Of a stretch of 45,896 nucleotides of DNA, positions 18,671 to 26,431 are shown in pieces (position 1 is the first letter of the stretch; each line of letters starts with the position of its first letter). The position numbers were made by a program, and so were the translations under genes. The notes below the pieces were generated by a model. It was not told the origin of the DNA. It saw only the letters and a program-made list of their open reading frames with translations, and ran no database searches. Source of the DNA: Streptomyces thermodiastaticus (GTDB lineage Bacteria > Actinomycetota > Actinomycetes > Streptomycetales > Streptomycetaceae); NCBI RefSeq assembly GCF_014656135.1, contig NZ_BNBV01000038.1:1-45896 (forward strand), written 5' to 3'.

Positions 18671-19684
18671 GTGATCGAGGTCACCGACCTGCGCCGTGTG
18701 CACGGGGGCGGGTTCGAGGCCGTTCGGGGCATCTCGTTTCACGTGAAACGCGGCGAAATCTTCGCGCTGCTCGGCACCAATGGCGCGGGCAGGACGTCGA
18801 CCGTGGAGCTGCTGGAAGGGCCGGCGGCCCCGGCCGCGGGCCGGTTACTCATGCTGGGCCACGACCCGTCACCGAGCGGGCCTTGGTCAGGCCCCGCACC
18901 GGAGTGATGCTGCAAGGGGGTCTTCCCGGCCGAGCTGACCGTCACGAAGGCCCTGCGGATGTGGGCGGGTTGTGTGAGCGGGGCAGGCCCGGACGAACAA
19001 GCGCTGACGCTCGTCGGACTGAAGGGCCGGGCCACGGTACGGGTCAAGCAGCTGTCCGGCGGGGAGCGGCGCCGGCTGGACCTGGCACTCGCGCTGCTCG
19101 GAGGGCCCGATGTGCTGTTCCTGGACGAGCCCCCGACCGGTCTGGACGCCGAAGGGCGCCGGGACACCTGGGAGTTGATCCGGGCGCTCCGGGACGCGGG
19201 AACGACCGTGCTGCTCACCACCCACTACCTGGAGGAGGCCGAGGGTCTCGCCGACCGCCTCGTGATCCTGCACGCGGGGCGCATCGCCGCCCTGGGTACC
19301 CCGGCCGAGGTGACGGCGGCGCAGCCTCCCGCATCTCCTTCCGGCTGCCCGGGGGGGTACACCCTGAAGGACCTTCCGCCACTGCCGGAACTGGGGGTGT
19401 GCGGTCATGAGACGTATGCCGGCGAGGTCCGGCTGCGCACACGTCAGCTGCAGCGCACGGTCACCGAACTGCTGCTGTGGGCCCGGCGGGCCGGGGTGGA
19501 ACTGCGCGGGCTGGATGTCCGGTCAACCTCCCTGGAAGAGGCGTTCCTCGGCATCGCCCGGGAGTCGTCCGCGCCGTCGGCACCGCACGATTCCTCCGCG
19601 GTGGCACAGCGAGGGGCCTTTGCGGCGGCACGATCGGCGGGATCGCCCCATGGACCGCCCGGCAGGCGCTCGGTGGCGCACTGA
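18671..19684 (+). pseudogene. ABC-2 type transporter ATP-binding protein, degenerate
   Basis: The frame starts at GTG 18671 (VIEVTDLRRVHGGGFEAVRG) and resembles drug/antibiotic exporter ATPases of about 300 aa. It is broken. A 1-nt loss near 18870 and a 1-nt gain near 18918 compensate, but a TGA at 18905-18907 falls between them in the original frame. A second loss/gain pair lies near 19325-19358, at a run of seven G. Walker A reads GTNGAGRTST, with Arg replacing the catalytic Lys. Signature LSGGERRRLDLALALL, Walker B VLFLDEP and the switch His (LLTTHY) survive downstream. One TTA codon, rare in this genus, sits at 18845. The partner permease is missing. Confidence 0.85.
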
Positions 19685-20122
19685 TGCCGTTCGGCCAGAC
19701 GTACGGGCTGGTGGTGCCGATACGGGTGTTCCTGCGCCGGTCGGTCGTGCTGGCCGTGCTGCTGATGACGGGAGTGGCACTGGCGCACGGGAGGGTCGCC
19801 GAGATCGTCATGGCCGGTCTCCTGGTCGCCTTCTGCGCGGGGTTGTCGCTGCTGGCATCAGCGCTGCAGTGCCTGGACCCTGTCCGTGCTGTGGGAGACC
19901 GAGCGTGCCCGAGATGTCAAGGCCCGGCTCGCCGTCGCCGAGGAGCGGTTGCGGTTCGGGCGGGATCTGCATGACCTGATGGGCCGCAATCTGGCGTTGA
20001 TCGGGTTGAAGGCCGAGCCGGCGGTGCAGCTCGGGCGGCGCGGGCGGCCCGAGGCGGTGAAGGAGCCGCCGGCCCGCCCTGTCCCGAGTGAGACGACCCC
20101 CGTGAGCGAGGTCACCCGATGA
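19684..20122 (+). pseudogene. Sensor histidine kinase remnant (HisKA_3 type)
   Basis: Pieces of a NarL-partner kinase survive. Frame 1 from 19684 gives hydrophobic segments (VVLAVLLMTGVALAHG, VMAGLLVAFCAGLSLLASAL). After a frameshift near 19880, frame 2 gives LWETERARDVKARLAVAEER and the phosphoacceptor box FGRDLHDLMGRNLALIGL. Shortly after, near EAVKE, the sequence jumps to a short tail ending SEVTR, which overlaps the response-regulator start. The whole HATPase domain is deleted. Part of the 5' end may be permease fused to kinase. The ATG at 19684 overlaps the upstream TGA. Confidence 0.8.
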
Positions 20123-20742
20123 CGACGACCCCCGCGCCCGTGCGGGTGCTCCTGGCCGACGACGAGCATCTGATCCGCGGTGCGCTCGTCGCGCTGCTGT
20201 CGCTGGAGGACGACCTGCTGGTGGTCGCGGAGGCGGCGAGCGGACCGGAGGCGCCGGCCATGGCGCGGGCGCACCAGCCGGACGTCGCGGTGCTGGACCT
20301 GCAGATGCCGGGCACGGACGGTGTGACGGTGGCCACATCCCTGCGGGCCGAGCTGCCCGGCTGCGAGGTGCTGATCGTCACCGGCCATGGGCGGCCCGGT
20401 CATCTGAAACGCGCGCTCGCGGCCGGGGTGCGCGGGTTCGTCCCGAAGACCGTCAGCGCCCAGCGGCTCGCCGGGATCATCCGTACGGTGCACGCCGGAC
20501 ACCGTTATGTGGACTCGGAGTTGGCCGCGGACGCGATCTCCGCCGGGGACTCGCCGCTGACCCCGCGCGAGGCGGAGGTGCTGGAGCTGGCCGCCGACGG
20601 AGCGCCGGTCGCGGAGATCGCCGAGCGGGCCTCGCTGTTCCCGGGGACGGTACGGAACTACCTGTCGTCGGCGGTGACCGAGCTGGGCGTGGAGAACCGG
20701 CATGCGGCGGTGCGTCTCGCACGCGTGGAAGGTTGGGTATAG
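20119..20742 (+). CDS. NarL/FixJ-family response regulator, orphaned
   Basis: 207 aa and intact. The receiver domain has LLADDE (Asp14, Asp15), the phosphoacceptor Asp60 in AVLDLQMPG, and Lys in FVPKTVS near residue 110. The C-terminal LuxR-type helix-turn-helix is visible as LTPREAEVLELAADG ... FPGTVRNYLSSAVTELG. It would act as a transcription factor for the neighbouring exporter. The kinase that should phosphorylate it has lost its ATPase domain and the exporter is broken, so it may be an orphan, be driven by another kinase, or be on its way to loss. The start overlaps the kinase-remnant stop by 4 bp. Confidence 0.88.
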   Translation: MTTTPAPVRVLLADDEHLIRGALVALLSLEDDLLVVAEAASGPEAPAMARAHQPDVAVLDLQMPGTDGVTVATSLRAELPGCEVLIVTGHGRPGHLKRALAAGVRGFVPKTVSAQRLAGIIRTVHAGHRYVDSELAADAISAGDSPLTPREAEVLELAADGAPVAEIAERASLFPGTVRNYLSSAVTELGVENRHAAVRLARVEGWV

Positions 20743-20743
20743 T
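20738..20743 (+). promoter_or_regulatory. -10 box of tRNA-Gly copy 2 overlapping a stop codon
   Basis: TATAGT spans the response-regulator stop (TAG 20740-20742) and sits 22 nt before the tRNA. The -35 region, inside the coding sequence, is weak. Confidence 0.45.
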
Positions 20744-20765
20744 TGCTCTCGCGCAAGCGCGCAAC

Positions 20766-20838
20766 GCGGACGTAGCTCAGTTGGTAGAGCGCAACCTTGC
20801 CAAGGTTGAGGTCGCGAGTTCGAGCCTCGTCGTCCGCT
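20766..20838 (+). tRNA. tRNA-Gly (anticodon GCC), copy 2
   Basis: Same 73 nt as 18342-18414, anticodon GCC. Flanking sequences differ, so only the tRNA is duplicated. The two copies bracket the decayed ABC/two-component locus in direct orientation. Confidence 0.97.
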
Positions 20839-20847
20839 CCAGAAGCG

Positions 20848-20876
20848 AAGCCCCCGGCTCTCCGGCCGGGGGCTTT
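20848..20876 (+). terminator. Terminator after tRNA-Gly copy 2
   Basis: AAGCCCCCGGC pairs with GCCGGGGGCTT over a short loop, then TGTCG. It lies between the tRNA and convergent purC. Confidence 0.8.
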
Positions 20877-20905
20877 GTCGTGCCCGGGTGCCGACTGAGG
20901 CCGGC

Positions 20906-21805
20906 TTACGACCAGCTGGTGCCGGTGAGCCGCTCGTAGGCCTCGATGTACTTGGCGCGGGTCGCCTCCACGACCTGCTCGGGCAGCGGCGGCGGGGGCT
21001 GTTCGCCGGTGCGGTCCCATCCGGACTCGGGCGAGGTCAGCCAGTCGCGGACGAACTGCTTGTCGTAGGAGGGCTGCGGGCGGCCCGGCTGCCAGGAGTC
21101 GGCCGGCCAGAACCGGGAGGAGTCCGGGGTGAGCACCTCGTCGGCCAGCACCAGCCGGTCCCCGTCGTAGCCGAACTCGAACTTGGTGTCCGCGAGGATG
21201 ATGCCGCGTTCCCGGGCGATGTCCCGGGCCCGGCTGTAGACGGCAAGGGTGAGCTGACGCAGCTGGGCCGCCGTCTCCGCGCCGACCTGCCGGGCCACCT
21301 CCTCGTAGGAGACGTTCTCGTCGTGGTCGCCGACCTCGGCCTTGGTGGCGGGGGTGAAGATCGGGGCGGGCAGCTCGGAGCCGTCGACGAGGCCCTCGGG
21401 CAGGGCCAGCCCGCAGACCGTGCGGGAGGCGTTGTACTCGGCCAGTCCGGAGCCGGTGAGGTAGCCGCGGGCCACGCACTCCACGGGGACCATCCGCAAC
21501 GAGGTGCACACCAGGGTACGGCCGGCCCAGTCGGCGGGGGCGTGCTCGGGCGGCTCGGTGCTGATCACATGGTTGGGGACGAGGTCGGCCAGGCGGTCGA
21601 ACCACCACAGGGACAGCTGGGTGAGGATGCGTCCCTTGTCGGGGATCTCGGTGGGCAGCACCCAGTCGTAGGCGGAGATGCGGTCGCTGGCGACCATGAC
21701 GAGGTCTCCCGCCTCGTTCCGGTACAGCTCGCGCACCTTGCCGGTGTGCAGATGCACCAGACCCGGAACCTGGATCGGTTCGGGTTTTTCGACGAATCCG
21801 GACAC
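20906..21805 (-). CDS. purC: SAICAR synthetase
   Basis: 299 aa, the longer type of phosphoribosylaminoimidazole-succinocarboxamide synthase. It joins CAIR and aspartate using ATP. Motifs include HTGKVRELY at the N-terminus, VASDRISAYDWVLPTEIPDKG, VECVARGYLTGSG, and ADTKFEFGYDGDRLVLADEVLTPDSSR (quoted in parts: ADTKFEFG, DEVLTPDSSRFW). The GTG at 21805 gives VSGFVEKPEP, with GGGGAGG 4 nt upstream. No shared operator with purS was seen. It stands alone, with the DMFase-like gene upstream on the same strand. Confidence 0.95.
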   Translation of the reverse strand: MSGFVEKPEPIQVPGLVHLHTGKVRELYRNEAGDLVMVASDRISAYDWVLPTEIPDKGRILTQLSLWWFDRLADLVPNHVISTEPPEHAPADWAGRTLVCTSLRMVPVECVARGYLTGSGLAEYNASRTVCGLALPEGLVDGSELPAPIFTPATKAEVGDHDENVSYEEVARQVGAETAAQLRQLTLAVYSRARDIARERGIILADTKFEFGYDGDRLVLADEVLTPDSSRFWPADSWQPGRPQPSYDKQFVRDWLTSPESGWDRTGEQPPPPLPEQVVEATRAKYIEAYERLTGTSWS

Positions 21806-21909
21806 GGTTCCTCCCCGTGGTTCTGTCCAATGGTTCGATTCTCCCGTATCGGACCAAGACGGCGGACAGCGGGTGGCCGCGGGGACGGGGCGACGGCCGC
21901 CCCGGGTGA

Positions 21910-23433
21910 TCAGTCCCGTTTGCAGATGCGGTCCAGGAGATTGGCCGTGGCCCGCTGGATGCGGGGGTCGGCGTGGCCGGGCCGGTCCAGCGCCGGAGAC
22001 CAGGCGAACGTCCCGGAGGCGAAGACCAGGGCGCCGGACGGTGCCCGGTACAGGGAGGTGTCCTGGTGGCGCAGCACCCCGTCGTCGGTGTACGGGGAGT
22101 GGGCGAGCAGGATGCGGTCCTGGTGGTCGGGCAGCGGGGTGCGCGGGAAGTAGCGGTCGGCCTCGCCGGCCACCAGGCCCTCGATGCCGTCGCCCTCCCG
22201 GGCGCCGGTCCCCTCCCACAGCCAGTGGCCGGCGTTGCGGACGATCAGCGGGTGCGGTTCCGGCACCCGGCCCGCGTACTGGATGCCGAGCACCTCCTGC
22301 TCGGGGCGGTCGATCTCCCGCCACAGCACCGGCTTTCCGGGCCCCTTGCGTTTGCGGCAGGTCAGCAGCCGGTGGGGCGCGCCGGACGGGGAAGGGCCCA
22401 GCTCCACCTGCCAGTACATGGTGTTGGCGGACAGGAACACCAGGGAGGTGCCCTGGTCGCGGGCCAGCTCGACGGTACGGCGCATGGGCACCGACCAGTA
22501 CTCGTCGTGCCCGGGGAAGATCAGGCCCCGGTAGCGGGTGGGGTCGATGCGGCCGGCGTGCAGATCGCGGGCGTCGGCGTAGGCGAGGTCGTAGCCGTAG
22601 CGCTCGGCCCAGCGGATGACGTCGTAGGCGTGGCCGATGTGCAGCGGCAGACCGGAGCCCGCGTAGGGGCGGTCGAAGGAGACCGTGGTCGCGGCGTCCG
22701 TCTCGCCGAGCAGGCGGCCGTCCTCGTCCCAGGCGTGGTAGAGGCTGGCGCCGGTGCGGCCGTCCTCCGGGAAGAGGTTGTAGGCCTGCCAGGTGACGTC
22801 GGGCAGCACCAGCAGCAGGTCCGCGGGTCCGTTGGCGCGGACGGTGAACGGGATGTGGGAGCGGTAGCCGTTGGCGGTGGTCAGGACGGCGACATAGGCG
22901 CCGGAGCTCCAGTACGAGGGAATCGGCAGCCGCCAGGACAGCCACCAGTGGTGGCAGGAGACGGTGCGGTCGGCGGCCAGCGGCGGCAGCTGGGACATGC
23001 CGGACAGCCGCGGACTGGAGGTGATCTTGGTGGCGCCGTCGCCGTTGTAGTGGCCGATGCGGTAGACGTCCACGCTGAACTGCTGCGGCGGATTCACCGT
23101 GATGTGGAAGTCGATCGCCTCGCCGGGTGCGACGGAGCCGGTGGAGGCGAAGCCCTTGATCTGGCAGTGCACGTCGTCGGCCGAGCGGGGCCAGGGCCCG
23201 TCGTCGGAGGAGCGCGGAGCCGGAATGCGGGGTGCCGTCGCGGTCGCGGTCGCCCGGGGGGACGTGGCGCCGGCCGACGGAGGTGTGTCGACGTACCAGG
23301 GCACCATGCGCCCGGTGTCGTCGAAGTACATCTCCCTGCCGCGCAGCCAGGGCAGCGGTCCCTGGCCGAAAGGATCCGTCACGGCATGTGCGAGGGCGCC
23401 TGACTCCCAGCGCCGGACACGCTCCGATCCCAT
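21910..23433 (-). CDS. N,N-dimethylformamidase large-subunit-like protein
   Basis: 507 aa. The C-terminal two-thirds match the dimethylformamidase beta-subunit-like domain: FEPDE-free core segments such as DVYRIGHYNGDGA, VLPDVTWQAYN, the hallmark LIFPGHDEYWSVPMRR and FLSANTMYWQVEL. In true DMFase this subunit carries iron and hydrolyses an amide with help from a small subunit, which is absent here; the substrate is therefore unknown. The N-terminal 100 residues are low-complexity Pro/Ala/Thr, without a clear signal peptide. The ATG at 23433 is chosen for the GGGAGGGG ribosome site 7 nt before it. Such genes are common, uncharacterised Streptomyces neighbours of purC. Confidence 0.85.
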   Translation of the reverse strand: MGSERVRRWESGALAHAVTDPFGQGPLPWLRGREMYFDDTGRMVPWYVDTPPSAGATSPRATATATAPRIPAPRSSDDGPWPRSADDVHCQIKGFASTGSVAPGEAIDFHITVNPPQQFSVDVYRIGHYNGDGATKITSSPRLSGMSQLPPLAADRTVSCHHWWLSWRLPIPSYWSSGAYVAVLTTANGYRSHIPFTVRANGPADLLLVLPDVTWQAYNLFPEDGRTGASLYHAWDEDGRLLGETDAATTVSFDRPYAGSGLPLHIGHAYDVIRWAERYGYDLAYADARDLHAGRIDPTRYRGLIFPGHDEYWSVPMRRTVELARDQGTSLVFLSANTMYWQVELGPSPSGAPHRLLTCRKRKGPGKPVLWREIDRPEQEVLGIQYAGRVPEPHPLIVRNAGHWLWEGTGAREGDGIEGLVAGEADRYFPRTPLPDHQDRILLAHSPYTDDGVLRHQDTSLYRAPSGALVFASGTFAWSPALDRPGHADPRIQRATANLLDRICKRD

Positions 23434-23618
23434 GGCCGTTCCCCTCCCTGGACCCCCACGGCCGTGCACTGCTGTGACGTTGGCGTGTGCCGTTGCCATA
23501 TGCGCGGTCGGTCCCAGCACATCACATAACGCGCGTATGCGGTCACCCGTCGTTGTCAATTGACCGAAAGTGGAACCGTCTCGTCCGTCCGACCCGTCGG
23601 CGGCGGGACGCAGGCCCA

Positions 23619-23650
23619 GATCAGACCGGATCAGACCAGGATCAGACCAG
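23619..23650. repeat. Short tandem repeat over a stop codon
   Basis: GATCAGACC(AG) occurs three times (23619, 23629, 23640). The third copy contains the stop codon (23642-23644) of the gene at 23642-25726, so the unit seems copied from its last codons. Confidence 0.85.
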
Positions 23651-25726
23651 CCGTACCGGCTTTTCCGGACGTATGCCCGAGTCGAGCAGCCAGGTCCGCA
23701 GCGGCGCCGGGTCGCCGTCCTCGACCAGGGCGCGGACCCGGGGGCCGAGGTCCGTGGCCCTCTCCCCGTTGACGATCAGGGTGGGGCCGTCGAGCCAGTC
23801 GAGGGCGGGAGCGGCTCCTATGGTGTCCATCGCGGCACAGCACACCATGGCGGTGACGTGCTCGGCCAGCAGGTCCCGGCCGGTGCGCGGCGGCTGGAGC
23901 GGCAGCAGCGGCAGTGCGCCCTCGTCCCAGCGCGGCGCTCCCAGCATCTGGCCGGCAAGGGAAGCGGGCGGGGTCCGGGAGGGCGGCGCGGCCGCCTCCT
24001 CGCGGGCCAGCTCGGCGCTCAGGCCGGCCGCGAGAGCCGCGCACCGCTCGTTGCCGAGACCGGCGAGGTCGTCCTCGTCACCGAGGTCCCGCCGGGGCGC
24101 CGGACCCATCTTTGGCGCGCCCCGCTTCGGGGAAGCGGCACCAAGGAGGCACGGCTCGTCCTCCGGGTGTTCCCGGCCCTGCCCCGCGGGGCGCTCCGGG
24201 CGGCCGGTGTCCTGGCCGTCCGGCGCTGCGGGCGCGGAGGGTGCCGGAGCCGTGGCCGGTATGCCCGGGGCGGGGGCGGTGGTGTGGGGCTCGGTCCCCG
24301 GAGGCGCCGGGGCGGGGGCGTCGGAGAGGGGTACGCCGGTAAGGGGTGCGCCGGAGACCGGTGCGTCGGGGGCGGGCGGGGCCGCGGCCGGCGGCTGCGC
24401 GGACGGCGGCGAGGGCAGCGGCGGGACGGGGTCGGACAGATGGTCCAGTACGCGGGCCAGGGTCGGGCCGTACGCGCCACCGGCCGCACGCCCGGATCCC
24501 AGCACGCCGAGGGTGTCCAGGACACGGTGGAGGCGGGCCGCGTCGGTGCGCCACTTGCGGTCGACGACCTCCTGCGCGTACTCCTGCCAGTCCACCGGCG
24601 ACCAGTGCGGTCCCTGCTCCGCCGGGCCGCCGTGGAACAGGCGCGCGGCCAGCAGCGAGGCGGCCTCGTCCACCACGCCCGGTTCCTCCAGCAGATCGCA
24701 GGCGGGACGCTCGCCGAGCCGGGAGGCGAAGCCCTCGGCCAGCCGGTCGCGGCGGGAGAGTTCGGTGAGGGCTGCCACGACGCCCGCGTCCAGCCGGGAG
24801 GGCCAGCGCCCCATGCGCCAGGCGGGCAGCGCCACCCGGGTCAGCAGCCGGTCCCAGCCGGCGTACGCCAGACCCACCTGCTCCTGGGCGACGATCCTCA
24901 GCCCGTAGTCCACAGCCTGTGCACGCTCGGCCGCCGCGGCCGCCACCGCCCGCTCCATCGCGGCCGCCGGCCCGCTGCAGCCCCGCAGCAGCAGCCGGGC
25001 CACCCAGGCGACCGCCGCGCACACCGCGCCGACCGGGAAACGGCGGCCGGGAACGGCGACAGCCGCCGCCGCGTCCAGCCCCCGCACGAACCGGCGGGCC
25101 GCAGATATGTCAGGGTGCGCCGAGGGACCCGTGCCGGCCACCACCGGGGCGAGGACGGCGCGCAGTTCACCGACGCGCATCCACCACAAGAACGGGGAGC
25201 CTATGACGAGGACGGGCGCGGCCGGCTCCCGCCGGGAGCGGGACCACGACCAGCCACGCCGGCCGCCCGACGCCTTCCGCTGCCCGCTGTGCCCCTGCCC
25301 GCCAGGCGGCCCGTGGGCCGGATGGGTGCGGTCCTCCAGCCAGCTGTCGCAGTCCGGGGTGAGCGCTATGGCGGACGGGGCCGGCACATCGAGGCGCTCG
25401 GCGAGGTCGCGCACCAGGCGGTACAGGTCCGGCGCTGACTCCTCGGAGATCGGCACCGTCGGGGTCACGGCCGGGCGGGCCCGGGCGACCACCAGTCCGA
25501 CGCCCGCGGCGGCCAGCAGGACGACGAGCGCCACGACGCCCACCACCCAGCGGGCGAGGTCCCAGCCCGGCCCGAGGAGATGGCCGGTGGGACGCCCGGC
25601 GAGCAGGACCACGGCGAAGGCGGCCGGCAGCAGCGCCACGGCCACCGCCCGGCTGCGCACACGCAGCACGGCCAGGGCGCGGGAGCGCGCGGCCTGCATC
25701 CCTGCTTCCACCCCGATCCCGGTCAC
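23642..25726 (-). CDS. Membrane protein resembling an M48 peptidase without its zinc site
   Basis: 694 aa from GTG 25726 (an ATG at 25699-25701 is an alternative). Two membrane helices near residues 25-42 and 60-80 (VALLPAAFAVVLLAG; VVGVVALVVLLAAAGVGLVV) precede a region laid out like M48/HtpX proteins: APDLYRLVRDLAERLDVPAP, VLVIGSPFLWW, GELRAVLAPVVAGT. In active enzymes the last segment reads ...AVLAHELxH, so the zinc-binding HExxH is replaced by PVVAG. A helical middle region (LLEEPGVVDEAASLLAARL) leads to a Pro/Ala-rich linker of about 150 residues and a conserved end (GPTLIVNGERATDLGPRVRA). It may be a pseudoprotease or a wholly different protein; the homology is my inference. Confidence 0.75.
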   Translation of the reverse strand: MTGIGVEAGMQAARSRALAVLRVRSRAVAVALLPAAFAVVLLAGRPTGHLLGPGWDLARWVVGVVALVVLLAAAGVGLVVARARPAVTPTVPISEESAPDLYRLVRDLAERLDVPAPSAIALTPDCDSWLEDRTHPAHGPPGGQGHSGQRKASGGRRGWSWSRSRREPAAPVLVIGSPFLWWMRVGELRAVLAPVVAGTGPSAHPDISAARRFVRGLDAAAAVAVPGRRFPVGAVCAAVAWVARLLLRGCSGPAAAMERAVAAAAAERAQAVDYGLRIVAQEQVGLAYAGWDRLLTRVALPAWRMGRWPSRLDAGVVAALTELSRRDRLAEGFASRLGERPACDLLEEPGVVDEAASLLAARLFHGGPAEQGPHWSPVDWQEYAQEVVDRKWRTDAARLHRVLDTLGVLGSGRAAGGAYGPTLARVLDHLSDPVPPLPSPPSAQPPAAAPPAPDAPVSGAPLTGVPLSDAPAPAPPGTEPHTTAPAPGIPATAPAPSAPAAPDGQDTGRPERPAGQGREHPEDEPCLLGAASPKRGAPKMGPAPRRDLGDEDDLAGLGNERCAALAAGLSAELAREEAAAPPSRTPPASLAGQMLGAPRWDEGALPLLPLQPPRTGRDLLAEHVTAMVCCAAMDTIGAAPALDWLDGPTLIVNGERATDLGPRVRALVEDGDPAPLRTWLLDSGIRPEKPVRLV

Positions 25727-25960
25727 GGCCGGACGTCACCCCCTCCCGACGGTCCTGACAGCCCTGTGGTGCTCACTCCCCCACTGTGGCACCCACCACT
25801 GACATCGCAATGCCAGTGGGCCAAGTGCCGGAACGCCTGCGCCGCACCCTAGTTGGGGCCACCACCCCCGTCAGGCGTATGCGCTTTCGGTCACTCGATG
25901 GAATGGCTTTGGGCAAAGGTGAGCGACAGACGGCGAGGGTCAGGCCTGGGCTCGGTGGGC
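25727..25960. other. Upstream region of the M48-like gene
   Basis: Gene-free. A moderately AT-rich patch near 25790-25920 probably holds a minus-strand promoter; I cannot fix its boxes. Confidence 0.35.
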
Positions 25961-26010
25961 AGTGCGTGACGGACGAGTCCGGGGGAGTGCGTAACGGACG
26001 AGTCCGGGGG
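25961..26010. repeat. 25-bp tandem duplication
   Basis: Two adjacent 25-bp copies starting AGTGCGTGACGGACGAG (25961-25985) and AGTGCGTAACGGACGAG (25986-26010) differ at one base. Confidence 0.95.
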
Positions 26011-26277
26011 ATGGGAGATGGAAGGGGAGGGGGAAGCCGCCGAGTCCAGGGGCGGGCGACGGGGCCGAGAAGGAGGCTGGGATGAGGCGGCCCGGGCGAG
26101 AGCGAGGGGGCCAGGACCGAGGAGAGCGGAGTGAGGAGAGCGGAACAAGGAGGGGACTGCCCCGCCGCCGTCAGGAGCTTCCTGCCGTCGGGTGCCTGCC
26201 GAGAGACGCCCGTGGGCCGTCAGGTGCCTGCCGTCAGGTGCCTGCCGAGCCGCCAGTGGCCGACACGTCAGGCCTTC
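26011..26277. other. Low-complexity gap
   Basis: No gene is supported. Purine-rich sequence (26020-26160) is followed by irregular copies of GTCAGGTGCCTGCC (for example near 26218 and 26233), which grade into the 17-bp array. Confidence 0.5.
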
Positions 26278-26431
26278 GTGGTCGTCCAGGCGCTGGCGGC
26301 CGTGAAGAACGGGTGGTCATCAGACGCTGGGGGTCGTCAAGCGCTGGTGGCCATCAGACGCTGACAGTCGTGAAGCGCTGGTGACCACCAGACGTCGGTG
26401 GCCACCAGACCTCCGTGGCCGTCAGGCGCCT
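26278..26431. repeat. Degenerate 17-bp tandem array reaching the purD stop
   Basis: Nine units with a 17-bp step (first one 18 bp), consensus GTGGCCATCAGACGCTG; units start at 26278, 26296, 26313, 26330, 26347, 26364, 26381, 26398 and 26415. Units 26313/26347 and 26330/26364 are alike, implying a 34-bp higher-order step. The last unit includes the purD stop codon (26422-26424). Confidence 0.85.

Noticed and set aside
18870..18918. Programmed frameshift in the ABC ATPase
   Set aside because: No slippery heptamer or stimulatory structure is evident at the first shift, the Walker Lys is lost and the partner genes are decayed; simple pseudogene is the better reading.
26278..26431. CRISPR-like array near purD
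   Set aside because: Units are contiguous and degenerate with no spacers, and no cas genes are present; it is a tandem repeat.
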